Under the pieces are notes generated by a model. The model had not been told where the DNA came from. It saw only the letters and a program-made list of their open reading frames with translations, and did not search any database. The position numbers and the translations under genes are program-made. From positions 62,001 to 126,000 of the forward strand of contig CAVXHG010000003.1 in NCBI GenBank assembly GCA_963761525.1: 64,000 nucleotides of DNA, in the 5' to 3' direction. Position 1 is the first letter of the stretch; the number at the start of each line of letters is the position of its first letter. Below are positions 29,245 through 37,925 of the stretch, piece after piece. The DNA is from BOG-931 sp963761525 (GTDB lineage Bacteria > Pseudomonadota > Alphaproteobacteria > Rhizobiales > Xanthobacteraceae).

Positions 29245-29952
29245 ATGCCGGAAATTATTCTTGGTGCTGCCGTCCTGTTTCTCGCGCTCTGGGGGGTCAA
29301 AGCATTTTCCAAGATCGATCCCAAGCAGGCCGCGCGTCTGGTCCGCGCGCTTGGCGGTGTCGCCGTCTTGCTGTTTGCCGGATTCCTGTTTCTTCGTGGT
29401 GAGTTTGGCGTTGCCATTCCGGTCGGTGTCTTTGGTCTTGGATTGCTCGGTTGGGTGTCGCTATGGCCGGCAAGGTTCGCCGGCCGCACGCAAAAGAGCA
29501 CGGGCCAGGCGTCGCGCGTGCGCACCGCTTCTCTTGAAATGGAACTCGATCACGACAGCGGCGTGATGCGCGGCCGCGTTCTTACCGGGCGCTATCAAGG
29601 AACTGCGCTGGACGCGCTCGACGTGCCAACGCTGATCGACTTGCTCGGCGAGTTCGACGACGACAGCCGCGATCTACTAGCAGCGTATCTTGACCGCCGG
29701 AATCCCGGATGGCGTGAGGACGCGCAACATGATGCGGGTGCGGGCGTCGGTTCGCGGCCGGCGAGCAGCGGCAAAATGACTGAAGAGGAGGCCTATCAAA
29801 TCCTTGGCTTGCAGCCCGGGGCGGGCGCGGACGACATCAGCCGTGCCCATCGTTCCCTGATGAAGAAATTGCATCCCGACCAAGGGGGGTCGACGTACCT
29901 TGCGGCTCGCGTCAATGCGGCTAAGGACGTTCTGCTTCGACGCCATCGCTGA
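29245..29952 (+). CDS. membrane-anchored J-domain protein
   Basis: Intact 235-residue protein. Two N-terminal membrane spans (IILGAAVLFLALWGVKAF and ALGGVAVLLFAGFLFL, with a further hydrophobic patch VGVFGLGLLGWVSLW) precede a linker and a C-terminal J domain: AYQILGLQPGAGADDISRAH and the signature HPD in LHPDQGG. The layout resembles the mitochondrial Tim14/Pam18 type and bacterial DjlC-like proteins. J domains stimulate an Hsp70 ATPase such as DnaK; the client here is unknown. It overlaps functionally with no neighbour except the VWA-like gene 2 bp upstream. Confidence 0.88.
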   Translation: MPEIILGAAVLFLALWGVKAFSKIDPKQAARLVRALGGVAVLLFAGFLFLRGEFGVAIPVGVFGLGLLGWVSLWPARFAGRTQKSTGQASRVRTASLEMELDHDSGVMRGRVLTGRYQGTALDALDVPTLIDLLGEFDDDSRDLLAAYLDRRNPGWREDAQHDAGAGVGSRPASSGKMTEEEAYQILGLQPGAGADDISRAHRSLMKKLHPDQGGSTYLAARVNAAKDVLLRRHR

Positions 29953-30026
29953 GGTACTCCTTACAAATCCTCTTCGACCAGCTTCCTGAACTCTAGTTCG
30001 ACGCTACTGCGCCTCGTTATCCCGAG

Positions 30027-30070
30027 GTCTTCAGTTCTTGGGTCTTCAGTTCCTGGGTCTTCAGTTCCTG
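30027..30070. repeat. 15-bp tandem triplication over the end of the D,D-carboxypeptidase gene
   Basis: Three copies of GTCTTCAGTTCCTGG (first copy with one T for C; third lacking the last base) at 30027-30041, 30042-30056 and 30057-30070. On the minus strand, each copy holds the last codons plus TGA of the carboxypeptidase gene (AGGAACTGA). Only the first met by the ribosome, at 30061, is used. The others are 3' duplicates. Confidence 0.85.
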
Positions 30071-31851
30071 ACCGTCATACACTCGAAATCGTTTCGCTTA
30101 AGTTGCTTGCAGGCGGCTTCTGCGGTCGCTTTGTCGAAGCCGGCGAAACGGGCGCGATAAAGCGCCTTGTCGCCCTTTTGTACGCGCTCGGTGAATGGGT
30201 CGGCGGCGGCGAGCATGTCGTGAGCCTTGCTCTGCGCCTCGCTCAGATGCTGCTTGGCCTCATCCTCACCGTCGAAGGCGCCGATCTGGATCAGCCAGCC
30301 GCCGTGCGCACGGAATTGTGGTGACTCCGCCTTGGCCAGTTCGGCTTTGCCAAACTCAGGCTTGGTTGCCACCGGCCTTGCCGGTTCTGCCTCGGCGTAT
30401 TCGGGCTGGGCAGTAGGATCAACCGGGTCCGGCTCGGACACCGCTTCAGTTTGGACAGGTTTTGGCGCGACCGGCGAATACGCCGGAGCGGGCACTGCTG
30501 AGGCAACGAGGACCCTCGGCATTTCCTGAGCGGCAGATTGGGTCGGCGCGGGCGCCGTCGGCTGCGGCAACACAACGGGTTGCGACAGTGCCACGGGTGT
30601 CGGAGCCATGGCGCGCCGGAACTGGCTGCGGAACCGGAACCATCGTCGGCATCGTCCCAAGCGGTGCCGCTTGCACCGGCGCGATCCGATACGTCACCGT
30701 CTTTACCAGAAGCGGCTGTAACGGATCGTTGGCGGCGCCGGCTGGGTGCGCGGTACCTGCGGCAGTACCCGCGACCGTGCGGCTGCGCGGATCGGTGCGG
30801 CGGCCGGGGCTGGCACGGGGTCACCGTGCGTGCTCATCGGCGCTTTTGCGAACGCGACCTGTTGCGGCTCATGCCGCGGCTCTTCGTGCGGTGCCGATTG
30901 TTCGGCGATCACCGGTGCCGTCCGCTGGAGCGAAGCTTCCTTGAAGTGCTCGCTGATCAGTTCGCGCATATGCGCGTCGCGCTCCGATGCGGAGCGGCCG
31001 CCTAGCACCACGCCCAGGAGATATCGGCCGTCGCGGTGAACGGACGTGACCAGATTGAAGCCCGATGCGCGTGGTAAATCCGGTTTTGATGCCGTCGACG
31101 CCTTCGACCGATCCGAGCAGGTGGTCATGATTTCGGATGGCGTCGCCGCGATAAACGAAGGCCGGCAGCGAAAAGTATTTATAGTAGCTTTGGGAAACGC
31201 TCCTGGATCGCGCGGCCGAGCAGCGCCTGGTCGCGAGCCGTGGTAATCTGATCGTCGTTCGGCAGACCTGACGCATTGACATAGGTGGTCCGGCTCATGC
31301 CGAGCGCATGGGCTTTTTGCGTCATCTGCCTGGCGAAGTCTTCTTCGCTGCCGCCGAGGTTTTCCGCGATGGTGACGGCAGCGTCGTTCGCCGAACGTGT
31401 CACAACGCCCTTGATTGCGTCCTCGACCGGGATGGTCGAGCCGGGCTTGAGATCGAGTTTCGTCGGATCCTGGTCGGCGGCGTGCTGCGATACCTTCAGG
31501 GGCGTGTCGAGCGTGATCTTGCCGGCATCGAGCCGTTCGAACAGCAGGTAGAGCGTCATGATTTTGGTCAGCGACGCTGGATGGCGCGGCGCATCCGGAT
31601 TGGATGCTTCCAGCACTTGGCCGGTATTGCCATCGACAATGATCGACGCGGTGAGGGGGGAATATTCTTCCGCGTGGGCGTGTGGACGCGGCCGCTGCGT
31701 GGCCGCGATGCGACATAGTGGACGCGGACGAACGCCGATGATGGCGCGCATCTGCGGCGCTGTTGGTGAGGACGAGACGCCGCTGCGACCGCGGCGAGGC
31801 TATTACGCTATAGCGAAGCCCAGCCTGGGCTCCGGAACTCACCGATACCAT
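30061..31851 (-). CDS. D-alanyl-D-alanine carboxypeptidase with C-terminal SPOR domain (frame breaks)
   Basis: Penicillin-binding protein 5-type enzyme that trims the terminal D-Ala from peptidoglycan stem peptides in the periplasm. Catalytic motifs are SLTK (in PASLTKIMTLYLLFE), SAN (VTRSANDAAV) and KTG (DGIKTGFTT). A long Pro/Ala-rich linker follows, and a SPOR domain (GWLIQIGAFDGEDEAKQHL, YRARFAGFDKATAEAACKQL) that would bind denuded glycan at the septum. Frames change near 31690, 31190, 31070, 30735 and 30620. The start is uncertain; 31851 (MVSVSSGAQAG) is chosen because it leads to ARHHRRSS as in relatives, although the signal peptide is not clear. Confidence 0.83.
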
Positions 31852-32076
31852 TACGCACCCCGTCCCTGACGCGCGCAGGGCCTCCGCGGAGACCCACCCC
31901 TGTTCGTTCCTTCGGAAGGCACGTGCTCCCGACTTAGGACCGGCCGTTACACAAACGACACGGTCAATGACGCTAGGCGAACGCTGTTTCTAAAGCGTTA
32001 ATCGGGCTGACCTGCTGCGAATGGCTGATACCCAAGGTAAACGGCGACCGCCGCCTAATTTTTGTACATGCACCCA
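31852..32076. other. intergenic region upstream of phasin gene
   Basis: 225 bp with no gene. It must hold the promoter of the carboxypeptidase gene on the minus strand. An inverted repeat AACGCT (31980-31985) and AGCGTT (31994-31999) with an 8-base spacer is the only structure noted. Confidence 0.3.
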
Positions 32077-32105
32077 TTGCGATTTTTTGTGCAGTGCGGT
32101 ATGAT
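32077..32105 (+). promoter_or_regulatory. sigma-70-type promoter of the phasin gene
   Basis: TTGCGA at 32077-32082, a 17-base spacer, and TATGAT at 32100-32105. This is the best promoter match in the window, about 90 bases before the phasin ATG. The spacer contains GTGCAGTGC, a TGC/GCA-rich sequence of the kind bound by the polyhydroxyalkanoate regulator PhaR; that reading is inference. Confidence 0.6.
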
Positions 32106-32194
32106 CGTGCCGCCGCCTCGCAAGGCCTTTTCATGGCAAGACGGCGAGGAATTAAACCCTATTGCAGGTCGCCCAGCGCCTGGGAAGGATCGTT

Positions 32195-32524
32195 ATGACC
32201 CCCGAAGAGATGCAGAGTTTCGGCAAGGACAACATGGATATGGCGATGAGCTATTTCGGCACCTGGAGCAAAGGCGCTCAGGCCTTTGCCGCCGAGGTCG
32301 TTGAATATTCCAAGAAGTCGGCAGAGGGTTCGAGCGCGGCTTGGGAAAAGCTGATCGGCGCCAAGAGCCTCGACAAGGCAATGGAAGTGCAGAGCGAGTA
32401 CCTCAAATCGTCATACGAGGGTTTCGTTGCCGAGGCGACCAAGCTCAGTGAGATGTATGTCGACCTCTTCAAAGGCGCTTATAAGCCGTTTGAAGGCATG
32501 GCTAAGTCCATGTCGGTGAAATAA
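32195..32524 (+). CDS. phasin family protein
   Basis: 109-residue helical protein MTPEEMQSFGKDNMDMAMSY with a phasin_2-type domain (AMEVQSEYLKSSYEGFVAEA, MYVDLFKGAYKPFEG). Phasins coat polyhydroxyalkanoate granules and control their number and size. The ATG at 32195 has GGGAAGGAT upstream and gives the usual length; a GTG/TTG-type start 33 bp upstream is unlikely. It is monocistronic, between its own promoter and a strong hairpin. Confidence 0.9.
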   Translation: MTPEEMQSFGKDNMDMAMSYFGTWSKGAQAFAAEVVEYSKKSAEGSSAAWEKLIGAKSLDKAMEVQSEYLKSSYEGFVAEATKLSEMYVDLFKGAYKPFEGMAKSMSVK

Positions 32525-32565
32525 GTCGGCAAAATAAGGCAAGCGCCGTAGCGCCCTATTTATGA

Positions 32566-32589
32566 CGGCTGCGATTTCGATCGCAGCCG
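32566..32589 (+). terminator. hairpin with TTCG tetraloop after the phasin gene
   Basis: Perfect 10-bp stem CGGCTGCGAT / ATCGCAGCCG closed by TTCG, 41 bp after the phasin stop. It lacks a downstream T-run, so it may terminate weakly or stabilise the 3' end of the mRNA. The remaining 245 bp up to clpS hold no gene that I can support; they probably contain the clpS promoter. Confidence 0.65.
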
Positions 32590-32834
32590 CGAACTCTGCA
32601 GCCGACAAGACTTTCAGAGGCTTGATCAATCCGCCGCCGTCATGGCTGGCGTGCATTCGCCTCGGTTTTCCCAAATTCAAAAGTGGCCATCTTTGTCCCG
32701 TGCGGCTTTGGCGGTCTGGCACGCGCGTTGCTCGCAACTCTATGATAGTCTATCGTTAGCGGGGCTGCGGGAGGACGAGCCTTCCGAAATTCCCTACGCA
32801 TCACTAGGTAAGAGTCCGGAAGACAGACGAACCA

Positions 32835-33212
32835 ATGCCGACGATTGACTTTATCTTAAGCGCGCCGGTCGTCCGCATGGCGGACGATGACCGAAAACGC
32901 AAGGGCGACCCGGGTGGGCCAGGCACTGCCGTTATCACCAAGACCAAGCCGCAAACCAAGCGGCCGAACCTCTATCGCGTCCTGTTGCTCAATGACGACT
33001 ACACGCCGATGGAGTTCGTAGTTCACGTGCTCGAGAGCTTCTTCAATAAGGACGCCGAGGCGGCACACCAGATCATGATGCATGTACACCAGCACGGTAT
33101 CGGCGAGTGCGGCATCTTTACCTACGAGGTGGCGGAAACCAAGGTGACGCAGGTTATGGACTTTGCCCGGAAACATCAGCATCCTTTGCAATGCATCATG
33201 GAAAAAAAGTAG
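32835..33212 (+). CDS. clpS: ATP-dependent Clp protease adaptor ClpS
   Basis: ClpS delivers N-degron substrates to ClpAP. Intact: a disordered N-terminus, then RPNLYRVLLLNDDYTPMEFV, the ND of the N-degron pocket, MMHVHQHGIGECGIFTYEVAE and KHQHPLQCIMEKK. The start at 32835 has GGAAGA upstream; a second ATG at 32877 would give the shorter form often annotated. It lies 56 bp before clpA, the standard pair. Confidence 0.95.
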   Translation: MPTIDFILSAPVVRMADDDRKRKGDPGGPGTAVITKTKPQTKRPNLYRVLLLNDDYTPMEFVVHVLESFFNKDAEAAHQIMMHVHQHGIGECGIFTYEVAETKVTQVMDFARKHQHPLQCIMEKK

Positions 33213-33268
33213 TCTTAGAAGAGTGAGTCCTGGGGGGATGCGGCCAATACAAGCGATGAGAAACTGAA

Positions 33269-35710
33269 ATGCCCACGTTCTCGCGGAGTCTCGAACAGTC
33301 CTTGCATCGCGCGCTCGCTCTCGCCAATGAGCGCCACCATGAATACGCGACGCTGGAACATTTGCTGCTTGCGCTGATCGAGGATCAGGATGCCGCGGCG
33401 GTGATGCGGGCTTGCAATGTCGATCTCGAAAAACTGCGCCGCAGCCTGGTCGCCTATCTCGAATCCGAACTCGACAATCTCGTCACTGACGGCGCCGAAG
33501 ATTCCAAACCCACGGCCGGCTTCCAGCGCGTCATCCAGCGCGCGGTGATCCACGTGCAATCGTCCGGGCGGGAAGAGGTCACCGGCGCCAATGTGCTGGT
33601 CGCGATCTTCGCCGAGCGCGAGAGCCACGCCGCTTATTTCCTGCAAGAGCAGGACATGACGCGCTACGACGCGGTCAACTACATCAGCCACGGCATCGCC
33701 AAGCGGCCGGGCATGTCGGAAGCGCGTCCGGTGCGCGGCTCCGATGAAGAGAACGAAGGCAAGTCCGGAGACGAGCAAAAGAAGAAGGGCGATGCGCTCG
33801 ACGCCTATTGCGTCAACCTCAATAAAAAGGCGCGCGAGGGCAAGATTGATCCGCTGATCGGCCGTGATGCCGAGATCAGCCGCACCATTCAGGTGCTGTG
33901 CCGCCGTTCCAAGAACAATCCGTTGTTCGTCGGCGATGCCGGCGTCGGCAAGACCGCAATAGCTGAAGGTTTGGCGCGCCGCATCGTCCATGGCGAAGTG
34001 CCGGAGGTGTTGCGCAACGCCACAGTTTTTGCGCTCGACATGGGCACGCTGCTTGCCGGTACGCGCTATCGTGGCGATTTCGAGGAACGTCTCAAGCAGG
34101 TCATCAAGGAGCTTGAGGCCTATCCCGGTGCAATCCTGTTCATTGACGAGATCCACACCGTGATCGGCGCCGGCGCGACGTCCGGCGGCGCCATGGACGC
34201 GTCGAACCTGCTCAAGCCCGCGCTGTCATCCGGTACAGTGCGCTGCATGGGCTCGACCACCTACAAAGAATATCGCCAGTATTTCGAGAAGGACCGCGCC
34301 CTGGTGCGTCGGTTCCAGAAGATCGACGTCAACGAACCGACGATCCCCGACGCGATTGAGATTCTCAAGGGGCTCAAGCCGTATTTCGAGGAGTATCACA
34401 AGCTCCGCTACACCAACGATGCGATCAAGGCGGCCGTGGAGTTGTCGGCGCGTTACATCCATGACCGTAAGCTGCCGGACAAAGCGATCGATGTGATCGA
34501 TAAGTCCGGCGCCGCGCAAATGCTGCTGCCGGAGAACCGGCGCAAGCGGACGATCGGCATCAAGGAAATTGAGACCACGATTGCCACAATGGCGCGGATA
34601 CCGCCGAAGTCGGTGTCGAAGGACGACGCCGAGGTGCTTCAGCATCTGAACGACACGCTCAAGCGCGTTGTCTATGGTCAGGACAAGGCGATCGAGGCCT
34701 TGGCCGCATCGATCAAGCTTGCTCGTGCGGGGCTGCGCGAGCCGGAAAAGCCGATCGGCTGTTATCTGTTCTCCGGCCCAACGGGCGTAGGCAAGACCGA
34801 AGTAGCGCGCCAGCTTGCCGCCACGCTCGGCGTCGAGATGATCCGTTTCGACATGTCGGAATACATGGAGCGCCACACCATCTCGCGGTTGATTGGCGCA
34901 CCGCCCGGCTATGTCGGCTTCGATCAGGGTGGACTGCTGACCGATGGCGTCGATCAGCATCCGCATTGCGTGCTGCTGCTTGATGAGATCGAGAAGGCGC
35001 ACCCGGATCTGTTCAACGTGCTGTTGCAGATCATGGATCACGGCAAGCTGACCGATCACAACGGCAAGCAGGTCGACTTCCGCAATGTCATCCTGATCAT
35101 GACCACCAATGCCGGTGCGTCGGACATGGCCAAGGCGGCATTCGGCTTTACGCGGCAGAAGCGTGAAGGCGATGACATGGAAGCGATCAATCGGCTGTTC
35201 GCGCCGGAATTCCGAAACCGGCTCGATGCGATCATCACCTTCGCTCACCTCTCGCCCGAGATCATTTCGCAGGTGGTCGAGAAGTTCGTCATGCAGCTTG
35301 AGGCCCAATTGGCCGATCGCGCCGTCACCATAGAACTGACCGACGAAGCAACGCGCTGGCTGATCGCCAATGGCTACGACGAGCTGATGGGCGCCCGGCC
35401 GATGGCGCGGGTGATCCAGGAGTACATCAAGAAGCCGCTCGCCGACGAGGTGCTGTTCGGGCGCCTGAAGTCGGGCGGCCACGTCCGGGTGATGGTGGTC
35501 ACCGACGAATCCGGCAACAGCAAGCTTGGCTTTGACTATCCGGATGGTCCGGTGACGCCTCGCGCCGAGAAGCTGCCCGAGCCGCGGCGCGCCAAAAAGC
35601 GCCGTGCCTCGCCCCGTCGCAAGCCGTCTTCGGGTTCCAATGGCGGTGGCGGCGATCAGCCGCCTCGCCGTGGCGGTCCGACCCCGAAAGTGCCGTTGGT
35701 CAAGGCCTGA
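33269..35710 (+). CDS. clpA: ATP-dependent Clp protease ATP-binding subunit ClpA
   Basis: AAA+ unfoldase that feeds substrates into ClpP. Intact 813 residues. It has the N domain (SRSLEQSLHRALALANERHH), first AAA module with Walker A GDAGVGKTA and Walker B LFIDEIHT, second with GPTGVGKTE and LLLDEIEKAHPD, and a ClpP-docking loop region (AAFGFTRQKREG). Compared with E. coli ClpA (758 residues) there is an extra basic C-terminal tail from about residue 770 (EPRRAKKRRASPRRKP, then Ser/Gly-rich and Pro-rich). No base errors are seen over 2.4 kb. Confidence 0.97.
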   Translation: MPTFSRSLEQSLHRALALANERHHEYATLEHLLLALIEDQDAAAVMRACNVDLEKLRRSLVAYLESELDNLVTDGAEDSKPTAGFQRVIQRAVIHVQSSGREEVTGANVLVAIFAERESHAAYFLQEQDMTRYDAVNYISHGIAKRPGMSEARPVRGSDEENEGKSGDEQKKKGDALDAYCVNLNKKAREGKIDPLIGRDAEISRTIQVLCRRSKNNPLFVGDAGVGKTAIAEGLARRIVHGEVPEVLRNATVFALDMGTLLAGTRYRGDFEERLKQVIKELEAYPGAILFIDEIHTVIGAGATSGGAMDASNLLKPALSSGTVRCMGSTTYKEYRQYFEKDRALVRRFQKIDVNEPTIPDAIEILKGLKPYFEEYHKLRYTNDAIKAAVELSARYIHDRKLPDKAIDVIDKSGAAQMLLPENRRKRTIGIKEIETTIATMARIPPKSVSKDDAEVLQHLNDTLKRVVYGQDKAIEALAASIKLARAGLREPEKPIGCYLFSGPTGVGKTEVARQLAATLGVEMIRFDMSEYMERHTISRLIGAPPGYVGFDQGGLLTDGVDQHPHCVLLLDEIEKAHPDLFNVLLQIMDHGKLTDHNGKQVDFRNVILIMTTNAGASDMAKAAFGFTRQKREGDDMEAINRLFAPEFRNRLDAIITFAHLSPEIISQVVEKFVMQLEAQLADRAVTIELTDEATRWLIANGYDELMGARPMARVIQEYIKKPLADEVLFGRLKSGGHVRVMVVTDESGNSKLGFDYPDGPVTPRAEKLPEPRRAKKRRASPRRKPSSGSNGGGGDQPPRRGGPTPKVPLVKA

Positions 35711-35734
35711 CGCGCCGCGGTGCGTTTCGATTAC

Positions 35735-35750
35735 TTCGGCGGCCGCCGAA
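35735..35750. terminator. 16-bp palindrome after clpA, possible terminator
   Basis: TTCGGCGGCCGCCGAA, a perfect palindrome 25 bp after the clpA stop. It can form a short GC-rich hairpin and is followed by a second CGGCGG. There is no T-run, so function as a terminator is only possible. Confidence 0.35.
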
Positions 35751-35790
35751 ACATCGGCGGCTGACCTGTGACGATCGGCGCATTACATTT

Positions 35791-35809
35791 GGTGCGATGA
35801 CTTCGCACC
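35791..35809. promoter_or_regulatory. inverted repeat upstream of the ArsR-type regulator
   Basis: GGTGCGA (35791-35797), 5-base spacer, TCGCACC (35803-35809), ending 11 bp before the regulator ATG. ArsR-family repressors commonly bind such inverted repeats at their own promoter. It may be an autoregulatory operator or a hairpin over the ribosome-binding site. Confidence 0.45.
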
Positions 35810-35820
35810 GAGGCTGATCA

Positions 35821-36507
35821 ATGACCGCGGATGTTCGTATCGCCGAAATCGCTTCGCTGGTTGGCGACCCGGCTCGGGCCAATATTCTCTCCGCGCTGAT
35901 GGCCGGCCGGGCGCTCACCGCGACTGAGCTTGCCCACGCCGCTGGCGTGTCGCCGCAAACCACCAGTGGTCATCTCGGCAAGCTCAGCGATGGCCGGCTG
36001 ATCGCTTGCGTCAAGCAGGGCAGGCACCGTTACTATCGCATTGCCACCCACCGCGTTGCGGAGATGCTGGAAGGCATCATGGCGGTGGTGGCCGACGCGC
36101 CGCCACGGCATCGTCCGCCGTCGAAGCTCGACGACGCGATGCGCGTCGCCCGGACCTGTTACGACCATTTCGCCGGCAAACTTGGTGTCGGTCTTACCGA
36201 TGCGTTGACCGCGCACGATTACCTGACGCTGACCGACGACGGCGGTGAGGTCACCGACGGCGGCCTGGTTTTCTTTGAGAAGTTCGGCATCGATCTCGAC
36301 GCTGCGCGCAGCCGCAAGCGGATCTTTTGCCGTCCCTGCCTGGATTGGACCGAACGGCGGCCGCATTTGGGCGGCAGCGTCGGCGCGGCGCTGGCGCAAC
36401 GTTGTTTCGATCTTGGCTGGCTGGAGCGCATGCGCGAGAGCCGTGCGCTCACGATTACCAGGGCCGGCCGCCGCGGCTTGAGCGATACCTTCGGGCTGTC
36501 GCTTTAG
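35821..36507 (+). CDS. ArsR-family winged-helix transcriptional regulator
   Basis: Intact 228-residue protein. The N-terminal winged helix is clear: IASLVGDPARANILSALMAG, ELAHAAGVSPQTTSGHLGKL and GRHRYYRIATHRVAEML. The C-terminal 130 residues contain ARTCYDHFAGKLGV and RPCLDWTERRPHLGG with one Cys each, an extension found in a longer ArsR subgroup. The classic metal-binding ELCVCD motif is absent, so it probably senses an organic ligand or redox state. It converges on the MFS gene 45 bp away. Confidence 0.88.
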   Translation: MTADVRIAEIASLVGDPARANILSALMAGRALTATELAHAAGVSPQTTSGHLGKLSDGRLIACVKQGRHRYYRIATHRVAEMLEGIMAVVADAPPRHRPPSKLDDAMRVARTCYDHFAGKLGVGLTDALTAHDYLTLTDDGGEVTDGGLVFFEKFGIDLDAARSRKRIFCRPCLDWTERRPHLGGSVGAALAQRCFDLGWLERMRESRALTITRAGRRGLSDTFGLSL

Positions 36508-36551
36508 TTTCCATCAGCGTTGCGAAAAGCCGCGGCGGCGCCCCGCTTTCT

Positions 36552-37889
36552 TTAAGCTGCTAACGGCTTGCCCAGTGTTTCCGGCAGGAACGGCGCGCAA
36601 ACGAAACCCAGCACATAGATCATCGCGATAATCATCGCCGCGTTACCAAAGCCGCCGAACTTGGCGATCAGGGTACCCGCAATCAATACGCCGAACGCGG
36701 CAGGTATCCGCGCCGCATTGAACACGAAGCCGGCGCCGGTCGCGCGCACGCGTGTTGGGTAAAGCTCCGGCAGCCATGTCGACGTCCACGTGAATTGACC
36801 GGACGAAAAGCATCCCAGCAATGCGGCGACCAGCAACACCATTTTCAGGTCGGTCGTCCAAAAGAACAGTAGCGGCGTCAGGACAAGCGACAGCACCATG
36901 AACAAAAGGGTGGTCGGCTTGCGGCCGAAGGCGTCGGCGAGAAAGCCAAAACCGACATAGCCGACGACCGTGCCGGCAGTGAAGGTCATGCCGGTATAGC
37001 TTGCCCATTGCGGTCCGGAGAGGCCGGCCTTCGCCGCCACAGAAGCTGCATAGGGTGGCACCCAGGTCGAAATTGCCCAGAAACCGACAGCCGAAGCGGT
37101 CGCGGTCAGCAAAGCAAAAATGGTACGGCGCCGGATTTCGGGATCGACGAAAAGTTCGGCGAGGGTGAAACGGGTGAGCGCCCGATCCTGGGCCGACGGT
37201 GTGTCGCCGCTTTGTTGTCGTTTTGCGGCCGCGCGACGCTGCTCGTTGGCACGCTCCCATAGCGGCGACTCAGGGATCGCACGCCGGATCCACAACGTCA
37301 GCAGCGCCGGCAGAACGCCGATGAGATACATCGTTCGCCACGCGCCGGGGCCGGTGGTGCCGACGAATAGCCAAGTCACTGACGCGAGGAAAAATCCGAT
37401 TCCGAAGCCGCACTGAAACAGACCCGCGCCGCGGCCGCGCGCCTCAGCTGGCCAGAATTCGGCCGTGATGGAGGCACCGGTGACCCATTCGGACCCGATC
37501 GCCAGTCCAACCAGGAAGCGCATGACGGCGAAGGATTGCCAGTCCCACGCGAACGCACTCACGCCGGTCATGATCGAATAGGTCAGGATGGCGAGGATCA
37601 TCGTTTGCTTGCGGCCGATGTAGTCGGCAAGCACGCCGCCAAGCATGCCGCCCAGCGCCCAGCCGATCAGCGTGGTTGCGATGATGCCGCCAGCAAATGT
37701 CGGAATTTGCGAATATTGGCTCGGCGCAAGCAGTTGATGCAGCGCGGTGCCCACGGTGAGGATGAGGGCGTAAGCCTCAAAGCCGTCAAATACCCAACCG
37801 AGGTTGGAGGCAACAACTGTCTTCCACTGCAGGGGCGTAAGAGTTTGATACCAGGCTGGCGAATTGATTGTCGCCGTCGCGTTCGACAT
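36552..37889 (-). CDS. MFS transporter, metabolite:H+ symporter type
   Basis: Intact 445 residues with about 12 membrane spans. The N-terminus WKTVVASNLGWVFDGFEAYA and the loop ALGGMLGGVLADYIGRKQTM are those of the aromatic acid/metabolite symporter group (AAHS and MHS-like). MRFLVGLAIGSEWVTGASI and the C-terminal PELYPTRVRATGAGF fit. It is 36 bp downstream of the UGSC-family gene on the same strand, so the two probably form one operon under the divergent LysR gene. An organic acid is the likely substrate. Confidence 0.88.
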   Translation of the reverse strand: MSNATATINSPAWYQTLTPLQWKTVVASNLGWVFDGFEAYALILTVGTALHQLLAPSQYSQIPTFAGGIIATTLIGWALGGMLGGVLADYIGRKQTMILAILTYSIMTGVSAFAWDWQSFAVMRFLVGLAIGSEWVTGASITAEFWPAEARGRGAGLFQCGFGIGFFLASVTWLFVGTTGPGAWRTMYLIGVLPALLTLWIRRAIPESPLWERANEQRRAAAKRQQSGDTPSAQDRALTRFTLAELFVDPEIRRRTIFALLTATASAVGFWAISTWVPPYAASVAAKAGLSGPQWASYTGMTFTAGTVVGYVGFGFLADAFGRKPTTLLFMVLSLVLTPLLFFWTTDLKMVLLVAALLGCFSSGQFTWTSTWLPELYPTRVRATGAGFVFNAARIPAAFGVLIAGTLIAKFGGFGNAAMIIAMIYVLGFVCAPFLPETLGKPLAA

Positions 37890-37925
37890 TGCTTGCTCCT
37901 CGATTGATTGCGAGGCCGAAGCTCC

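Noticed and set aside
34226..35482. 418-residue minus-strand open frame inside clpA
   Set aside because: Exact antisense of the intact clpA gene, composition typical of shadow frames.
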